A stretch of DNA of 33,131 bases from JBDHTS01 sp044221445 (GTDB lineage Bacteria > Pseudomonadota > Alphaproteobacteria > Micavibrionales > Micavibrionaceae), in NCBI GenBank assembly GCA_044221445.1, contig JBGAPF010000025.1, positions 1 to 33,131 of the forward strand, written 5' to 3'. The translations under genes and the position numbers were made by a program. Below the pieces are notes generated by a model, which saw nothing but the letters and a program-made list of their open reading frames with translations, ran no database searches and had not been told where the DNA came from. Shown here piece by piece: positions 17,036 to 25,444 of the stretch (position 1 is the first letter of the stretch; each line of letters opens with the position of its first letter).

Positions 17036-17592
17036 GACGGAAGCCAGAAAAGCACGGGCCGGAAATCCCGGAACATCCATGCGCCCGCCATCACGATGCC
17101 GCAGGCAAAGCCCGGCCCGGCAGGCAGGGAAAGGCTGTTCAGATTCAGTCGCGTTTTATCTCTGCGGGCGCGCCACGTGGCATAAGCCAGACCATGGACG
17201 AGCGAGACAACCGCTCCCGCCGCCATGGCGACCATCACCATATGCGGCCCCAGCCACAGGCCGGCAGCGCCGATCAGCTTGACATCGCCGAGGCCGAGCG
17301 TGTCGCGTCCACACAGGCGGTTGGCGACGAAGCGAAGGGCATAGAGACTTCCGAACCCGGCGAGGCCGCCCAGAAAGATATCGGGAATCGCCAGGATCCG
17401 CGCCAGGGTCGTCAGATGGAAGACGAGCCCCAGCGTGGCGAACGCAAGCACGTGTTCATTGGGCAGAAGCAGGGTCTTAAGGTCGATCAGGGACAGCCAG
17501 ATCAGCATGACAGGCCCGCCCGCCAGGCACATCAGCGCGATCCAGCTCAACATGTGAAAACGATAATATGCGAATGTATAAGCATGACTCAT
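17032..17592 (-). CDS. Prepilin peptidase (A24 family), short form
   Basis: A 186-residue inner-membrane aspartyl protease that should cut the leader peptides of pilin-like proteins. Two active-site aspartates are visible: Asp37 in LSLIDLKTLLLPN and Asp103 in the GLGDVKL motif, which fits GxGDxK. About six hydrophobic segments are present. The N-terminal cysteine-rich methyltransferase domain of PilD is missing, as in TadV/CpaA or PilU-type peptidases. The gene faces away from the pilus cluster that starts at 17786, so a shared regulatory region is likely. It heads a minus-strand unit with the CoA-transferase and pyrB. No clear ribosome-binding site precedes the ATG; Met14 is an alternative start. 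Confidence 0.9.
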   Translation of the reverse strand: MSHAYTFAYYRFHMLSWIALMCLAGGPVMLIWLSLIDLKTLLLPNEHVLAFATLGLVFHLTTLARILAIPDIFLGGLAGFGSLYALRFVANRLCGRDTLGLGDVKLIGAAGLWLGPHMVMVAMAAGAVVSLVHGLAYATWRARRDKTRLNLNSLSLPAGPGFACGIVMAGAWMFRDFRPVLFWLPS

Positions 17593-17636
17593 ATCTACAG
17601 GCAGGAAACGACAGGGTAAATGGCCTGAAAAAGCAG

Positions 17637-17663
17637 TCCACAGCTATTCCTTTTCCATGTGGA
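17637..17663. promoter_or_regulatory. Inverted repeat in the pilus/peptidase divergent region
   Basis: A perfect 6-base inverted repeat, TCCACA and TGTGGA, separated by 15 bases, lies midway between the divergent prepilin-peptidase and response-regulator genes. A TATCAT sequence that could act as a -10 element lies 12 bases downstream (17676-17681). Possible operator; no protein can be assigned. Confidence 0.3.
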
Positions 17664-17679
17664 TAGTTTTCGCTGTATC

Positions 17680-17785
17680 ATTGCGGGGCATGATTTCCGC
17701 AATTACCTTGGGGGAGCAATTCCCCCGCCTGGCAATCGGGGGGAGCCGCGCGCTTGTAAAAAGCCTTTAGCCCAAGGCCGTATGG
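17680..17785 (+). promoter_or_regulatory. Structured leader RNA with mutually exclusive stems (candidate riboregulator)
   Basis: The leader of the pilus operon holds several perfect complementarities. First is a 7-base stem ATTGCGG/CCGCAAT (17680-17686 with 17697-17703). Stem A is GGGGGA/TCCCCC (17710-17715 with 17721-17726). Stem B is CCCCCG/CGGGGG (17722-17727 with 17737-17742), extendable by two pairs. The lid is CCTTGGG/CCCAAGG (17706-17712 with 17771-17777). Stem A shares bases with both B and the lid, so A excludes B plus lid. The lid contains AAGG (17774-17777), the ribosome-binding site of the first gene eight bases before its ATG. Pairing is read directly from the sequence; switching is inferred. 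It does not match a riboswitch class that I know. Confidence 0.55.
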
Positions 17786-18169
17786 ATGCCCGAAGAACAC
17801 TCAGTCCTGATCGTCGAAGACAATGATTTTGTCAGGATGCAGATCGCAAGCTATCTGAAAGAAGGCGGCTACGGCGTACGCGAGGCGCCGGGAGGCAATC
17901 GCGCGCTCGACGACATCGCGGCGGAGGGTGCGGCCGATCTGATCATTGCGGATGTGCGGATGGAACCGATGGGCGGATTTGAATTCATTAAGATCCTGCG
18001 CTCCCAGAATGTCGAGACGCCGGTCATCCTCGTGACGGGCGACCAGACGCCCGATATGCTGGAACAGGCGGCAAGACTGGGATGTGCCGCAGTCCTGATG
18101 AAGCCTGTGGATAAAGCCCGGCTCCTGACGACGGTGATGCGATCCTTGAAGGGGCATAAGCGTGCGTAA
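17786..18169 (+). CDS. Single-domain response regulator (CheY-like receiver)
   Basis: A 127-residue receiver with no output domain. It carries the acidic pair Glu11-Asp12, phosphoacceptor Asp56 in IIADVRMEPMGG, Thr84 in LVTGDQ and Lys106 in LMKPVDK, so it should be phosphorylatable. Being the first gene of the pilus operon and overlapping the secretin gene by eight bases, it probably modulates this machine by protein contact. Its kinase is not obvious; the hybrid kinase at 1664 is distant. Start at 17786, since the ATG four bases upstream is in another frame and the AAGG site fits 17786. Confidence 0.93.
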   Translation: MPEEHSVLIVEDNDFVRMQIASYLKEGGYGVREAPGGNRALDDIAAEGAADLIIADVRMEPMGGFEFIKILRSQNVETPVILVTGDQTPDMLEQAARLGCAAVLMKPVDKARLLTTVMRSLKGHKRA

Positions 18170-19757
18170 AGGAGGCGTGCCCCATCGTCTGGTTTTGATG
18201 GCTGCCGGCATCCTGCTGATGGCTGTGCAAGGCTGCGCCCCCGTGAACGTTCCGGGCGCGCGCAGTGTCAATATCCCAACTCCCACCGCGGCGGAGGAGC
18301 GGCGCGAGGCCATCAACGAAAAGCCGGATCCGGTCATGTATCTGCCCCTGGGCCAGGACGTCCTGGTGCCGGAAGTCAGTCAGGACGATCCCATGCCGAT
18401 GGATTACGTCGGTCCGTTCGAGCTGCGTTCGGAAACGCTGGCCGGCGCCCTGCAACTAATTCTCGCGGATTATGACGTCTCTCTCGCCTTCCAGAGCGAC
18501 GAAGGGCTTAACCGCCGCATCACGGTCGCCAATCTGCGCGGGCCGCTCGACAGCGTGGTCAAGGAGGTGTGCAGCCTCGCCAATCTTTACTGCGCCTATG
18601 AAAAAGGCCTGCTGGTCATCAAGGAAACCCAGACATTCACGGTCAAAATTCCGCCGATCAGCCAGGACGCCAACTTCATGACCAACATCGCGGCGGGGCT
18701 GCAGGCGATTATCGGCAAGGCCCCGGTCGTCGACCCCTCGACCCGCACGATCATCTATGAAGCGACGCAGCGCAACGCCGAAATGGCGGAGCGTTATTTC
18801 CAGCGCATGCGTACATCCACCGCTCTGATCGTGTTTGAAACCTATATCTGGGAAGTGCAACTGAACAGCGGCAATTCCACGGGCGTCAAATGGAGCCTGC
18901 TCGATACGTTCGGCAAATACGCGACCAGCCTCGGCATATCGGGCGATGTCGGCGCCGATTTCACAAATCCCGTCAGTATCGGCCTTCCGACGACGCAGGG
19001 CGCCAATGGCGGCGCGTTCTCACCCTCGGACGTCTTGAAATTTCTCTCTAATTTCGGTGCGGTCAAAACGATTTCCCAGCCGCAGATCACGGTGCTGTCG
19101 GGGTCCGAAGCGAAACTGCGCGCCGCCAACACGGAAAATTACGTGGCGCAGGTCGCCGAGACGATCGATAGCGGCCAGAGCACGACGTCGGTCAACACCA
19201 GCTCCGTCGACACGGGCTTTACCCTGAAAATCGGCAGCGCGTGGGACAATGCGACCGTTTACGCGAATATCGAGATCAACCTGTCCGACGTATCCTCGAT
19301 CGAGGATTTCGATTTCACGTCAGGCAGCGGGGGCCAGACGACGGTCCAGCTGCCGAAGACGACCGAGCGCGAATTGACCACGGAAGTCCGGGTCCGCCCC
19401 GGCGATTCCCTGCTGATCGCAGGCCTGGTGCGCGAAAATGACGATTTCAGTTCCCAAGGCGTCGGCTTCATGAAACCTCTGCTGCCTTCGAGCAGGACGG
19501 CAACGACCGAAAACCTGGAACTGGTGTTTTTGCTGCGCCCCCGCGTGATCGTCTTTACCAGCCCGTCGGAACATGACTATTATAACGGGGTGCGCGGGCG
19601 CCCGGTGGAAGACAAGTCATTTCATTACGATTTCGCGCCGCTGACAGGCGCCCCGCAGAAAGCCCCTGTCAAAGCCGTTACGCAACCGCCTACCAGCCCG
19701 CTTCCCATGGGTTCCCTGTCGTCCGACGCCCTCAATCCAGGCAGTGCATCGCATTGA
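18162..19757 (+). CDS. Lipoprotein secretin, PilN (type IVb pilus) / GspD family
   Basis: A 531-residue outer-membrane pore protein. The N-terminus is a lipoprotein signal with lipobox VQGC (Cys25), as in the type IVb secretins PilN and BfpB. An STN/N0-like domain covers about 86-165 (FELRSETLAGALQLIL), and the secretin channel domain about 300-470: SQPQITVLSGSEAKL, LPKTTERELTTEVRVRPGDSLLIAGLV and LELVFLLRPRVIVF. A Pro-rich tail follows. The start is GTG at 18162, with GAAGGGG seven bases upstream; AGGAGG lies inside the first codons, too close to the GTG at 18177. The gene overlaps its neighbours at both ends. It should form the channel for a pilus or secreted substrate. Confidence 0.93.
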   Translation: MRKGGVPHRLVLMAAGILLMAVQGCAPVNVPGARSVNIPTPTAAEERREAINEKPDPVMYLPLGQDVLVPEVSQDDPMPMDYVGPFELRSETLAGALQLILADYDVSLAFQSDEGLNRRITVANLRGPLDSVVKEVCSLANLYCAYEKGLLVIKETQTFTVKIPPISQDANFMTNIAAGLQAIIGKAPVVDPSTRTIIYEATQRNAEMAERYFQRMRTSTALIVFETYIWEVQLNSGNSTGVKWSLLDTFGKYATSLGISGDVGADFTNPVSIGLPTTQGANGGAFSPSDVLKFLSNFGAVKTISQPQITVLSGSEAKLRAANTENYVAQVAETIDSGQSTTSVNTSSVDTGFTLKIGSAWDNATVYANIEINLSDVSSIEDFDFTSGSGGQTTVQLPKTTERELTTEVRVRPGDSLLIAGLVRENDDFSSQGVGFMKPLLPSSRTATTENLELVFLLRPRVIVFTSPSEHDYYNGVRGRPVEDKSFHYDFAPLTGAPQKAPVKAVTQPPTSPLPMGSLSSDALNPGSASH

Positions 19758-19762
19758 AGACC

Positions 19763-21388
19763 ATGAAAAAAAGAGGACGGATTGAAACGAAAGCCTTCCT
19801 GCCAGCCTGGGGAAAGGCTTTACGGGCGCTGATGGCGCTTGCTGTTCTTTCCAGCCTGCATGTGCCCTCTGCACGGGCGCAAAACGCTTTCGATGACCCG
19901 TCTTCAAAAATACGTGCGGGCGGTGGCGGCGGCGATCTGGTTCCTACGGTGCCGCTGGTCGATGGCGGCAGTGTCAGCATCGGTGCGACCACGCAGGTGG
20001 TCGTGCTGTTCCGCAACGACAGCGGCCAGCCGGTAACGAACGGCGCCATCCAGCTTTATCCGGCCTCAACCGTGTCGGCCAGCGTGGCTTTGAATCAGTG
20101 CGCGCAGGAGGCATTGCCGCCCGGAGGGGTCTGCGCCGTTTCCCTGTCCGTCAAGGGGCTGAGCCCTGGCGACTGGCGGGTCGAAATGATCATGCGTCAT
20201 AGCGGCCGCGCGCGCCTTGCGACGGCAACGGTGACCGGCAAGGTCGAAGGCAGCGAGGCGTCCCGCACCAATTTCGTGTCGGACATCGAAGCTATCCCGT
20301 CCGAAATGAAATTCGGCAATCTGAAAAGCAGCCAGTCGGTCGTCAAGGGGATCGTCCTGCGCAATACGACGTCCGATCCGCTCGATATACGCGCCGTCTA
20401 CATAGAGGCGTCGGAGCAGGCGGGCTATTCGCTGAAAACCGATTGCGAACGACTCGATCCCGGCCAGGCCTGTATCGTCACGGTCACATGGTCCCCGGTT
20501 CTCGCGGGCGATTCCTCCGGCGTGCTGCTGATCGAGCATAGCGGTCCGACCAGCGTGGCCAGCATTCCGTTGCAGGGCGAATATGAGCCTGAAAGCACAA
20601 GCAAGGCCGATCTGTTCCCGAAAGCCGTCCCCGGCAAAGGCCTTTTGGTGGCGTCTCAGGATGCTGTAGATTTCGGCACGGGCATCGGCACGACATCGTC
20701 GATCACGGTCTCTCTTGTCAATGTCGGCGATGCCGCCATCCGCCTGAAAGATATCCAGATGGCCAGCGCCGATAACGGCCTCAGCATCGCCCAGAACGGA
20801 TGCCAGCCCGGCATGGTGCTGGAGCCTGTTGATGCCTGCCCGCTGACCGTCACCTGGTCGCCCGTACGCCAGGGCAGCATTATAGACGACGTGCAGATCA
20901 CGCATGACGGTGCGCGGGGCGTCCTCGTCCTGCCGGTCCGCGGTTCGGCCACCGCCATCATCAGTCAGGACGCCAAAGCCGTGCGCCTCGGGAACGCCGA
21001 CCAGACGGCCACACTTGAGCCGGGAGACAAAGAATCGGCCAAGGACGTCTCCATCGTGCCGCGCGATAAGAACGTGGATCCCGCCAGCGTGCTCGATGGT
21101 TTCGTCATCACCTCCCATTCCCCGACACGGGCCATCATTACAGGTCCGGGCGGCAGCAGGATCGTCTTCGGCGGCCAGGAAGTGGTGATTGGCGGATTCT
21201 TATGGAATGTAAGCATCCGGCCCAGCGGAGTCGAGTTTTCAAGCGGCCCCGACAAGGTTTTGCTACTTTTTGACCGTTCTTTATCTTCTGTTAACCGAGT
21301 TGCTGGACAATCAGGTGGCAGCGAGGGCAGCAGCAGCGCCGTAACGGCGCCTGTCGCAGCGCCCCCCGCCGCAACGCCTACGAACTGA
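19763..21388 (+). CDS. Periplasmic protein with three Ig-like repeats and a PilP-like C-terminal domain
   Basis: A 541-residue secreted protein, with a signal peptide to about residue 39 (ARA then QNAFDD). Three beta-sandwich repeats follow at about 60-158, 172-275 and 292-398. Each has a Cys pair (113/124, 228/237, 347/359), and the second and third share a WSP...G pattern as in ASPM/HYDIN-type Ig domains. After a linker, residues 445-503 (RAIITGPGGSRIVFGG, then a VIGGFLWNVSI segment) resemble the PilP/GspC homology region that binds secretins. The last 35 residues are Gly/Ser/Ala/Pro-rich. The ATG at 19763 is chosen; an in-frame TTG at 19754 overlaps the secretin stop and is also possible. 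Role inferred: periplasmic connector to the secretin. Confidence 0.8.
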   Translation: MKKRGRIETKAFLPAWGKALRALMALAVLSSLHVPSARAQNAFDDPSSKIRAGGGGGDLVPTVPLVDGGSVSIGATTQVVVLFRNDSGQPVTNGAIQLYPASTVSASVALNQCAQEALPPGGVCAVSLSVKGLSPGDWRVEMIMRHSGRARLATATVTGKVEGSEASRTNFVSDIEAIPSEMKFGNLKSSQSVVKGIVLRNTTSDPLDIRAVYIEASEQAGYSLKTDCERLDPGQACIVTVTWSPVLAGDSSGVLLIEHSGPTSVASIPLQGEYEPESTSKADLFPKAVPGKGLLVASQDAVDFGTGIGTTSSITVSLVNVGDAAIRLKDIQMASADNGLSIAQNGCQPGMVLEPVDACPLTVTWSPVRQGSIIDDVQITHDGARGVLVLPVRGSATAIISQDAKAVRLGNADQTATLEPGDKESAKDVSIVPRDKNVDPASVLDGFVITSHSPTRAIITGPGGSRIVFGGQEVVIGGFLWNVSIRPSGVEFSSGPDKVLLLFDRSLSSVNRVAGQSGGSEGSSSAVTAPVAAPPAATPTN

Positions 21389-21415
21389 TTTTTACCATCT
21401 TCGATTGTCCAGACT

Positions 21416-23230
21416 ATGAGCGATACCAGCAAACCGACGACGGATGAGCCGTTCATGGCTCCGAACGACGACCAGCGGACCAAGTCCGACCGTCGCCGTT
21501 CAGCGGGCATGCCGCCTGACGGTGTCGAGCGACGCCAGTGGATGGACAGGCGCAAGATGCGCGCGCGCGAAGGCCGCGAACGGTATCTCGATATGGTCCA
21601 GAAGGAGCGGACGCTGCTGCTGGAGCAGGGCGTCACGCGTTCGACCGAACAACTGCTGGACATGGCCGGCGCCGGCGGCGTCGTCCAGAACGAGGACGAA
21701 GGCATACGCGACCGCGCCACAGGCGACCAGTTGCGCGGCATCCTGCCGGTGCAGTCCTGGCTGCCGATGTCGATCCATCTGATCGGCCTGCAGGACGGCG
21801 TGTTGCGGATTGCGCCTCTGCATGAAATGAACGACCGCCAGATCGCTGCGCTGACGTCGACGTCCCGCCGCTCCGGCCTGAATGTCGACAGGGTCGAAAT
21901 AGAAGTATGGGATCGCGCCGAATTGCTGGAGACTTTGCGGTCCGTGCATGATTTGTCGGCCGACCGTTGTGAAAAGACCCTGTCCTTATGGCTGGCGGAT
22001 ACCGATAACGGCCTGCTGCTGAACCAGTTCCAGAGCGACATGATGGCGGAAGCGTTGCAGCTGCGGGCATCGGATATACACCTGTTGCAGGATAACAACG
22101 AGGATTCGCCCAACTGGGTGAAATACCGTATCGACGGCGACCTTGTGCCCATGCACCTTCTGCCGCCCGAAGCGATGGCGCGTCTGACGACCCTTCTGAA
22201 ACGCGACGCAGGCCTGAACTTCGGTGACAAAACCACGCCGAAGGACGGACGGTTCGGTTTCGCCTGGCAGGGCCGCAATATCGACGTCCGGGTCGCCGCC
22301 GGGCCGCAGGCCCAGGAAGGGGAAAAGCTGACGCTTCGCCTTCTCGACCGCGCTTCGCTGAAAGGCTTCGACGAACTGTTTCGTCGCCACCAGAACGTGG
22401 CCGATCACCTGACACATCTTCTGTCTCCCGAGATCAAGGGCGGCGGAGGCCTTATCCTTCTGTCCGGCCCGACCGGTTCGGGCAAGACGACGACGCTTTA
22501 TGCGTGCGTGCAGCAGATCGACCGCCGCAGAAGGCACGTCCTTACCATCGAGGACCCGATCGAATATGAACTGCGTTACGCGACTCAGTGGCAGGTGCGG
22601 CCCGGCATGTCGGGCGGGGCGTTTTCCGACCTGATCCGCGCAGCGATGCGTCACGATCCGGACTACATCGTGATCGGGGAGATGCGGGACGGCGACACAG
22701 TCGAGACGGCGCTGCGTGCCGCCGAATCCGGCCATACCGTTATTTCCACCATCCACGCCGATACCGCGCTGCAGACCTTCGAACGACTGCGCTCCCTGAT
22801 GCCGCATGAACGGGAACGGTCATCGACCTATACATTGGCACAGCAGGTGAAGGCGATCCTGAACCAGCGTCTGGTGCGCACGCTGTGCCAGGGCTGCGCG
22901 CATAAAGGCAAAGCAAGCGAAACCCTTGACGCCGGGGAAATAGAAGAACTTGAAATCTCCGCGAATTCAGATGTCCGCTGGCATAATACCAGCGGCTGCG
23001 ACCTGTGCAACCGCACCGGCATCACAGGCAGGACGCTGCTTCTCGACGCCATCATGATCATGCTCGGGCCCGGCCAGCGGAACGATGTCTACGAAGCCCT
23101 GATGAAAAACGTCAACGGCATCCGTAACCTTGACGGAGTCGCCATTCACACGCGGCGCGAAGGCCTGGTGGACCTTGTGCTGAGCGGTCTGGTCGATCCC
23201 AAGGCGGCCATTTCGTACCTGGAAGAATAG
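21416..23230 (+). CDS. GspE/PilB-type secretion ATPase
   Basis: A 604-residue cytoplasmic hexameric motor. The first 110 residues are Arg-rich and unusual. The N2 domain covers about 180-335 (LQLRASDIHLL). Then follow Walker A GPTGSGKTTT (351-360, Lys357), the Asp box IEDPIE (378-383), Walker B DPDYIVIGEMRD (414-425) and the His box HTVISTIHA (440-448). Zinc-type cysteines Cys491/Cys494 and Cys528/Cys531 mark the assembly-ATPase subtype rather than a retraction motor such as PilT. It powers assembly of pilin-like subunits or transfer to the secretin. No clear ribosome-binding site precedes the ATG at 21416; Met14 is an alternative. Confidence 0.94.
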   Translation: MSDTSKPTTDEPFMAPNDDQRTKSDRRRSAGMPPDGVERRQWMDRRKMRAREGRERYLDMVQKERTLLLEQGVTRSTEQLLDMAGAGGVVQNEDEGIRDRATGDQLRGILPVQSWLPMSIHLIGLQDGVLRIAPLHEMNDRQIAALTSTSRRSGLNVDRVEIEVWDRAELLETLRSVHDLSADRCEKTLSLWLADTDNGLLLNQFQSDMMAEALQLRASDIHLLQDNNEDSPNWVKYRIDGDLVPMHLLPPEAMARLTTLLKRDAGLNFGDKTTPKDGRFGFAWQGRNIDVRVAAGPQAQEGEKLTLRLLDRASLKGFDELFRRHQNVADHLTHLLSPEIKGGGGLILLSGPTGSGKTTTLYACVQQIDRRRRHVLTIEDPIEYELRYATQWQVRPGMSGGAFSDLIRAAMRHDPDYIVIGEMRDGDTVETALRAAESGHTVISTIHADTALQTFERLRSLMPHERERSSTYTLAQQVKAILNQRLVRTLCQGCAHKGKASETLDAGEIEELEISANSDVRWHNTSGCDLCNRTGITGRTLLLDAIMIMLGPGQRNDVYEALMKNVNGIRNLDGVAIHTRREGLVDLVLSGLVDPKAAISYLEE

Positions 23231-23232
23231 CC

Positions 23233-24456
23233 ATGCAGCAATGGATCGCAGAAGTGGCCTATGATTCAAGGAACGGTCCGAAAAAAACCGTCGAGTCCTA
23301 TTATCTGCCGTCTATAGACGATGTCAGGAACGCCATCAGCAAGAATGGCGGCTTCGTCCTGTCGATCCGCGCCCATGAACGGTCGCCGCTGGAGCGGCTT
23401 CTCGCCCGTTCGACATGGTGGCAGGTCCAGCTGCTGCGCGGGATCCAGTTCCGGTCGACATCCACATCGCCCGGCGTGGCCATGTGGCGGATCATCCAGG
23501 CGGAAACGAACCCGATGCGTCAGAACATTCTCGCACCCGCGCGGGAAGCGCTGGCGCGCGGCCTCGGCGTCATCGACGCCCTGAAGGCGCTGCGTATTTT
23601 CGACCACGGCACTATCGCCATCCTGGCCGCCAGCGAACGCGCCAACCGGCTGCAGGAGGGGATCCCGCACGCCATCCATTCGATCACACAGAAACGCAAG
23701 AACACGCGCGCCATTGGCGGCACGATGGCGTGGCTGGGCTTCGACGTCATATCCATCGTGCAGTCCCTGTTCTGGGGCAAGGGCATGATCCTGAACTGGT
23801 TCCGGAACAACGCGCCAAAGGATCCGGGGGAACTGGAGCATTACACGCGCGTCGTGAACAATCTGGGCCTGTTGTGGAATTCCCTGATCATGATCTCGTT
23901 CGGGTCAGGCATTTTCATGGCCTGGGCGATCTTTTCATTCTGGGTCAACAAAGGCAAGACGGACTGGCCAACCGCGCGCGCCGTGCGCAAAATCCCGCTG
24001 ATCGGCGCCTATCTACGGGATCTCGGCTTCGCGGATTCGATGATGGCGGCAGCACGGATGCTGCGCGGCATGGTGCCGATCAACGACGCCCTGCGGCAGT
24101 CTTCCGAGGCGACCAACGTGCCGGAAGTCTCGCGCTACTGGCAGGACGCGGGCCTGGAACTCAGCCGGGGCGTACTGCTCGGCGCCGCGCTTGACCGTTC
24201 GCCCCTGACACGGAGCGAACGGCTGGAACTGGCCAGCTTGTCCGACCTCGCGCAAGTTGCTACAGTACTTGAGTCTATTGCCGAAATGCGTTCCGATTCG
24301 GCGAGAACCAAACATAAACTGATCGTCTGGGTCGCGTTTCTTCTGACCGGTGTTTTCCTTGTCATCGCTTTTGGCAGTGCGATTTACGCCCTTACGGTTA
24401 TGAACATGAGCCTCGACAGTATGATGGGCGACGTGATGAAAGGCGGAGGAGGATAG
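23233..24456 (+). CDS. Inner-membrane platform protein, GspF/PilC/PilR family
   Basis: A 407-residue inner-membrane protein that couples the ATPase to subunit assembly. It has the two-half GspF layout: a cytoplasmic helical domain around 70-165, a hydrophobic segment near 213-243, a second helical domain (RKIPLIGAYLRDLGFADSMM and onward, about 265-350) and a final membrane helix at 357-390. The first 60 residues are a short N-terminal extension. It starts two bases after the ATPase stop. The second half is the better preserved; the first is more divergent, as in PilR of the R64 thin pilus. Confidence 0.9.
   Translation: MQQWIAEVAYDSRNGPKKTVESYYLPSIDDVRNAISKNGGFVLSIRAHERSPLERLLARSTWWQVQLLRGIQFRSTSTSPGVAMWRIIQAETNPMRQNILAPAREALARGLGVIDALKALRIFDHGTIAILAASERANRLQEGIPHAIHSITQKRKNTRAIGGTMAWLGFDVISIVQSLFWGKGMILNWFRNNAPKDPGELEHYTRVVNNLGLLWNSLIMISFGSGIFMAWAIFSFWVNKGKTDWPTARAVRKIPLIGAYLRDLGFADSMMAAARMLRGMVPINDALRQSSEATNVPEVSRYWQDAGLELSRGVLLGAALDRSPLTRSERLELASLSDLAQVATVLESIAEMRSDSARTKHKLIVWVAFLLTGVFLVIAFGSAIYALTVMNMSLDSMMGDVMKGGGG
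24445..24452 (+). promoter_or_regulatory. Strong ribosome-binding site that fixes a TTG start
   Basis: GGAGGAGG lies within the last codons of the platform-protein gene, five bases before TTG at 24458. It supports a TTG start for the next gene, because no ATG at a suitable distance is available and the frame continues without interruption. Confidence 0.75.
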
Positions 24457-24457
24457 T

Positions 24458-25444
24458 TTGGCTTTGTTGTCCAAAGACAAATTAGCCCTGAAAAGGGCGG
24501 GGGTCGCCGGCACTTCCGCCGAGCGCGCAGCCTCGCGCCCGAAACCCGGTATGTCCGACTATCTGGCCGGCGAAGCCAGGGATTTCCGGTCCGATCTTTA
24601 TCCCTTCCTGCCTTCGGAACTGATCGGGGGCTCCATTCCGGACGTGCCGGGAATGGAAGAAGAGGCCGTGTGGAACGCCGCGTCCCAGGCCTGCGGCACC
24701 GAACGGGTGCATTACGTTTATACCATCGACGAAGGACGCTGCTGGTATCTGGCCTGCCCGTCTTCCGCCCTTGCTTCGAACCCGGACAGCTGGTGCCCCA
24801 TGGCGGCAGCCCTGCCCAAAAACAGTGAGTACTGGGACCGGGAGACGGTTTACCTGTATGAGCAGGAAGGCATGGCTTCGGCTTTGCGCTGGGATCCTGA
24901 AACCGGGCGGATGCAGGTCTTCCTCGGCGCGTCGCGGACCCTTTTGCCGCGCATCCAGAGCATGGATGCCAACTTCGTCACCGTTAACCCCGAAGTTGCG
25001 GATGTCGTCCCATGGAAAAACCGCCAGCTGAGGACAGAAAAACTGTCCCGCGCCGCGGCCATGACGCTGCTTTACGCAGGTCTTCTGATCAACCTGGTGG
25101 CGATCCTGGTGATCGTTTTCCAGTTCATCGCGACAAACTATGTGAAGCGGGATCTAGCGAAAGTACACGCCGAGACGGAACGCCTGTCGTCTGACCTCAT
25201 GCTGCAGGCGTTCAGCGCGCTGCAGAGCGATACGATCAAGCATATGGTGCGTGTCCAGGAACTTCTGGATTCCCTGGTCAAGATCGACGGCACGCTTGTG
25301 AAATACCGCCTGGAAAAAGGCAAGGTTGTCTGGGAAGCTTTGGTGCCGCCGACATTCAGCAACTGCACCGGCGCCCTTGCCGGCTGTGAGGTCAAACCTG
25401 GTCTGGAAAAGGATGGCCGGGTCAGAATCATGGGCAGCAAATAA
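24458..25444 (+). CDS. Pilus-assembly inner-membrane protein of unknown family
   Basis: A 328-residue bitopic membrane protein: a 198-residue N-terminal cytoplasmic part with Trp/Tyr/Cys-rich patches (Cys79, 95, 100, 113), one membrane helix (about 199-227), a coiled coil (230-285) and a small periplasmic end containing EALVPP and two Cys (303, 310). The topology resembles the cytoplasmic-plus-periplasmic clamp of type IV pili (PilM-PilN) or the R64 PilO position, but I do not recognise the family. It starts at TTG and follows the platform gene by one base, so it is part of the operon. A scaffolding role is inferred from position. Confidence 0.8.
   Translation: MALLSKDKLALKRAGVAGTSAERAASRPKPGMSDYLAGEARDFRSDLYPFLPSELIGGSIPDVPGMEEEAVWNAASQACGTERVHYVYTIDEGRCWYLACPSSALASNPDSWCPMAAALPKNSEYWDRETVYLYEQEGMASALRWDPETGRMQVFLGASRTLLPRIQSMDANFVTVNPEVADVVPWKNRQLRTEKLSRAAAMTLLYAGLLINLVAILVIVFQFIATNYVKRDLAKVHAETERLSSDLMLQAFSALQSDTIKHMVRVQELLDSLVKIDGTLVKYRLEKGKVVWEALVPPTFSNCTGALAGCEVKPGLEKDGRVRIMGSK

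Noticed and set aside
15998..17185. Plus-strand 395-codon frame opposite the CoA-transferase
   Set aside because: Arg/Gln/His-rich antisense shadow of a clear enzyme gene.
17700..17780. Known riboswitch class (for example GEMM c-di-GMP) in the pilus leader
   Set aside because: I do not find the conserved tetraloop and receptor or junction sequences of GEMM-I or other classes I know, so I describe it only as a structured leader.
20066..22278. Minus-strand frames opposite the Ig-repeat and ATPase genes
   Set aside because: Arg/Asp/Gly or Arg/Ser-rich shadows, overlapping strongly supported plus-strand genes.
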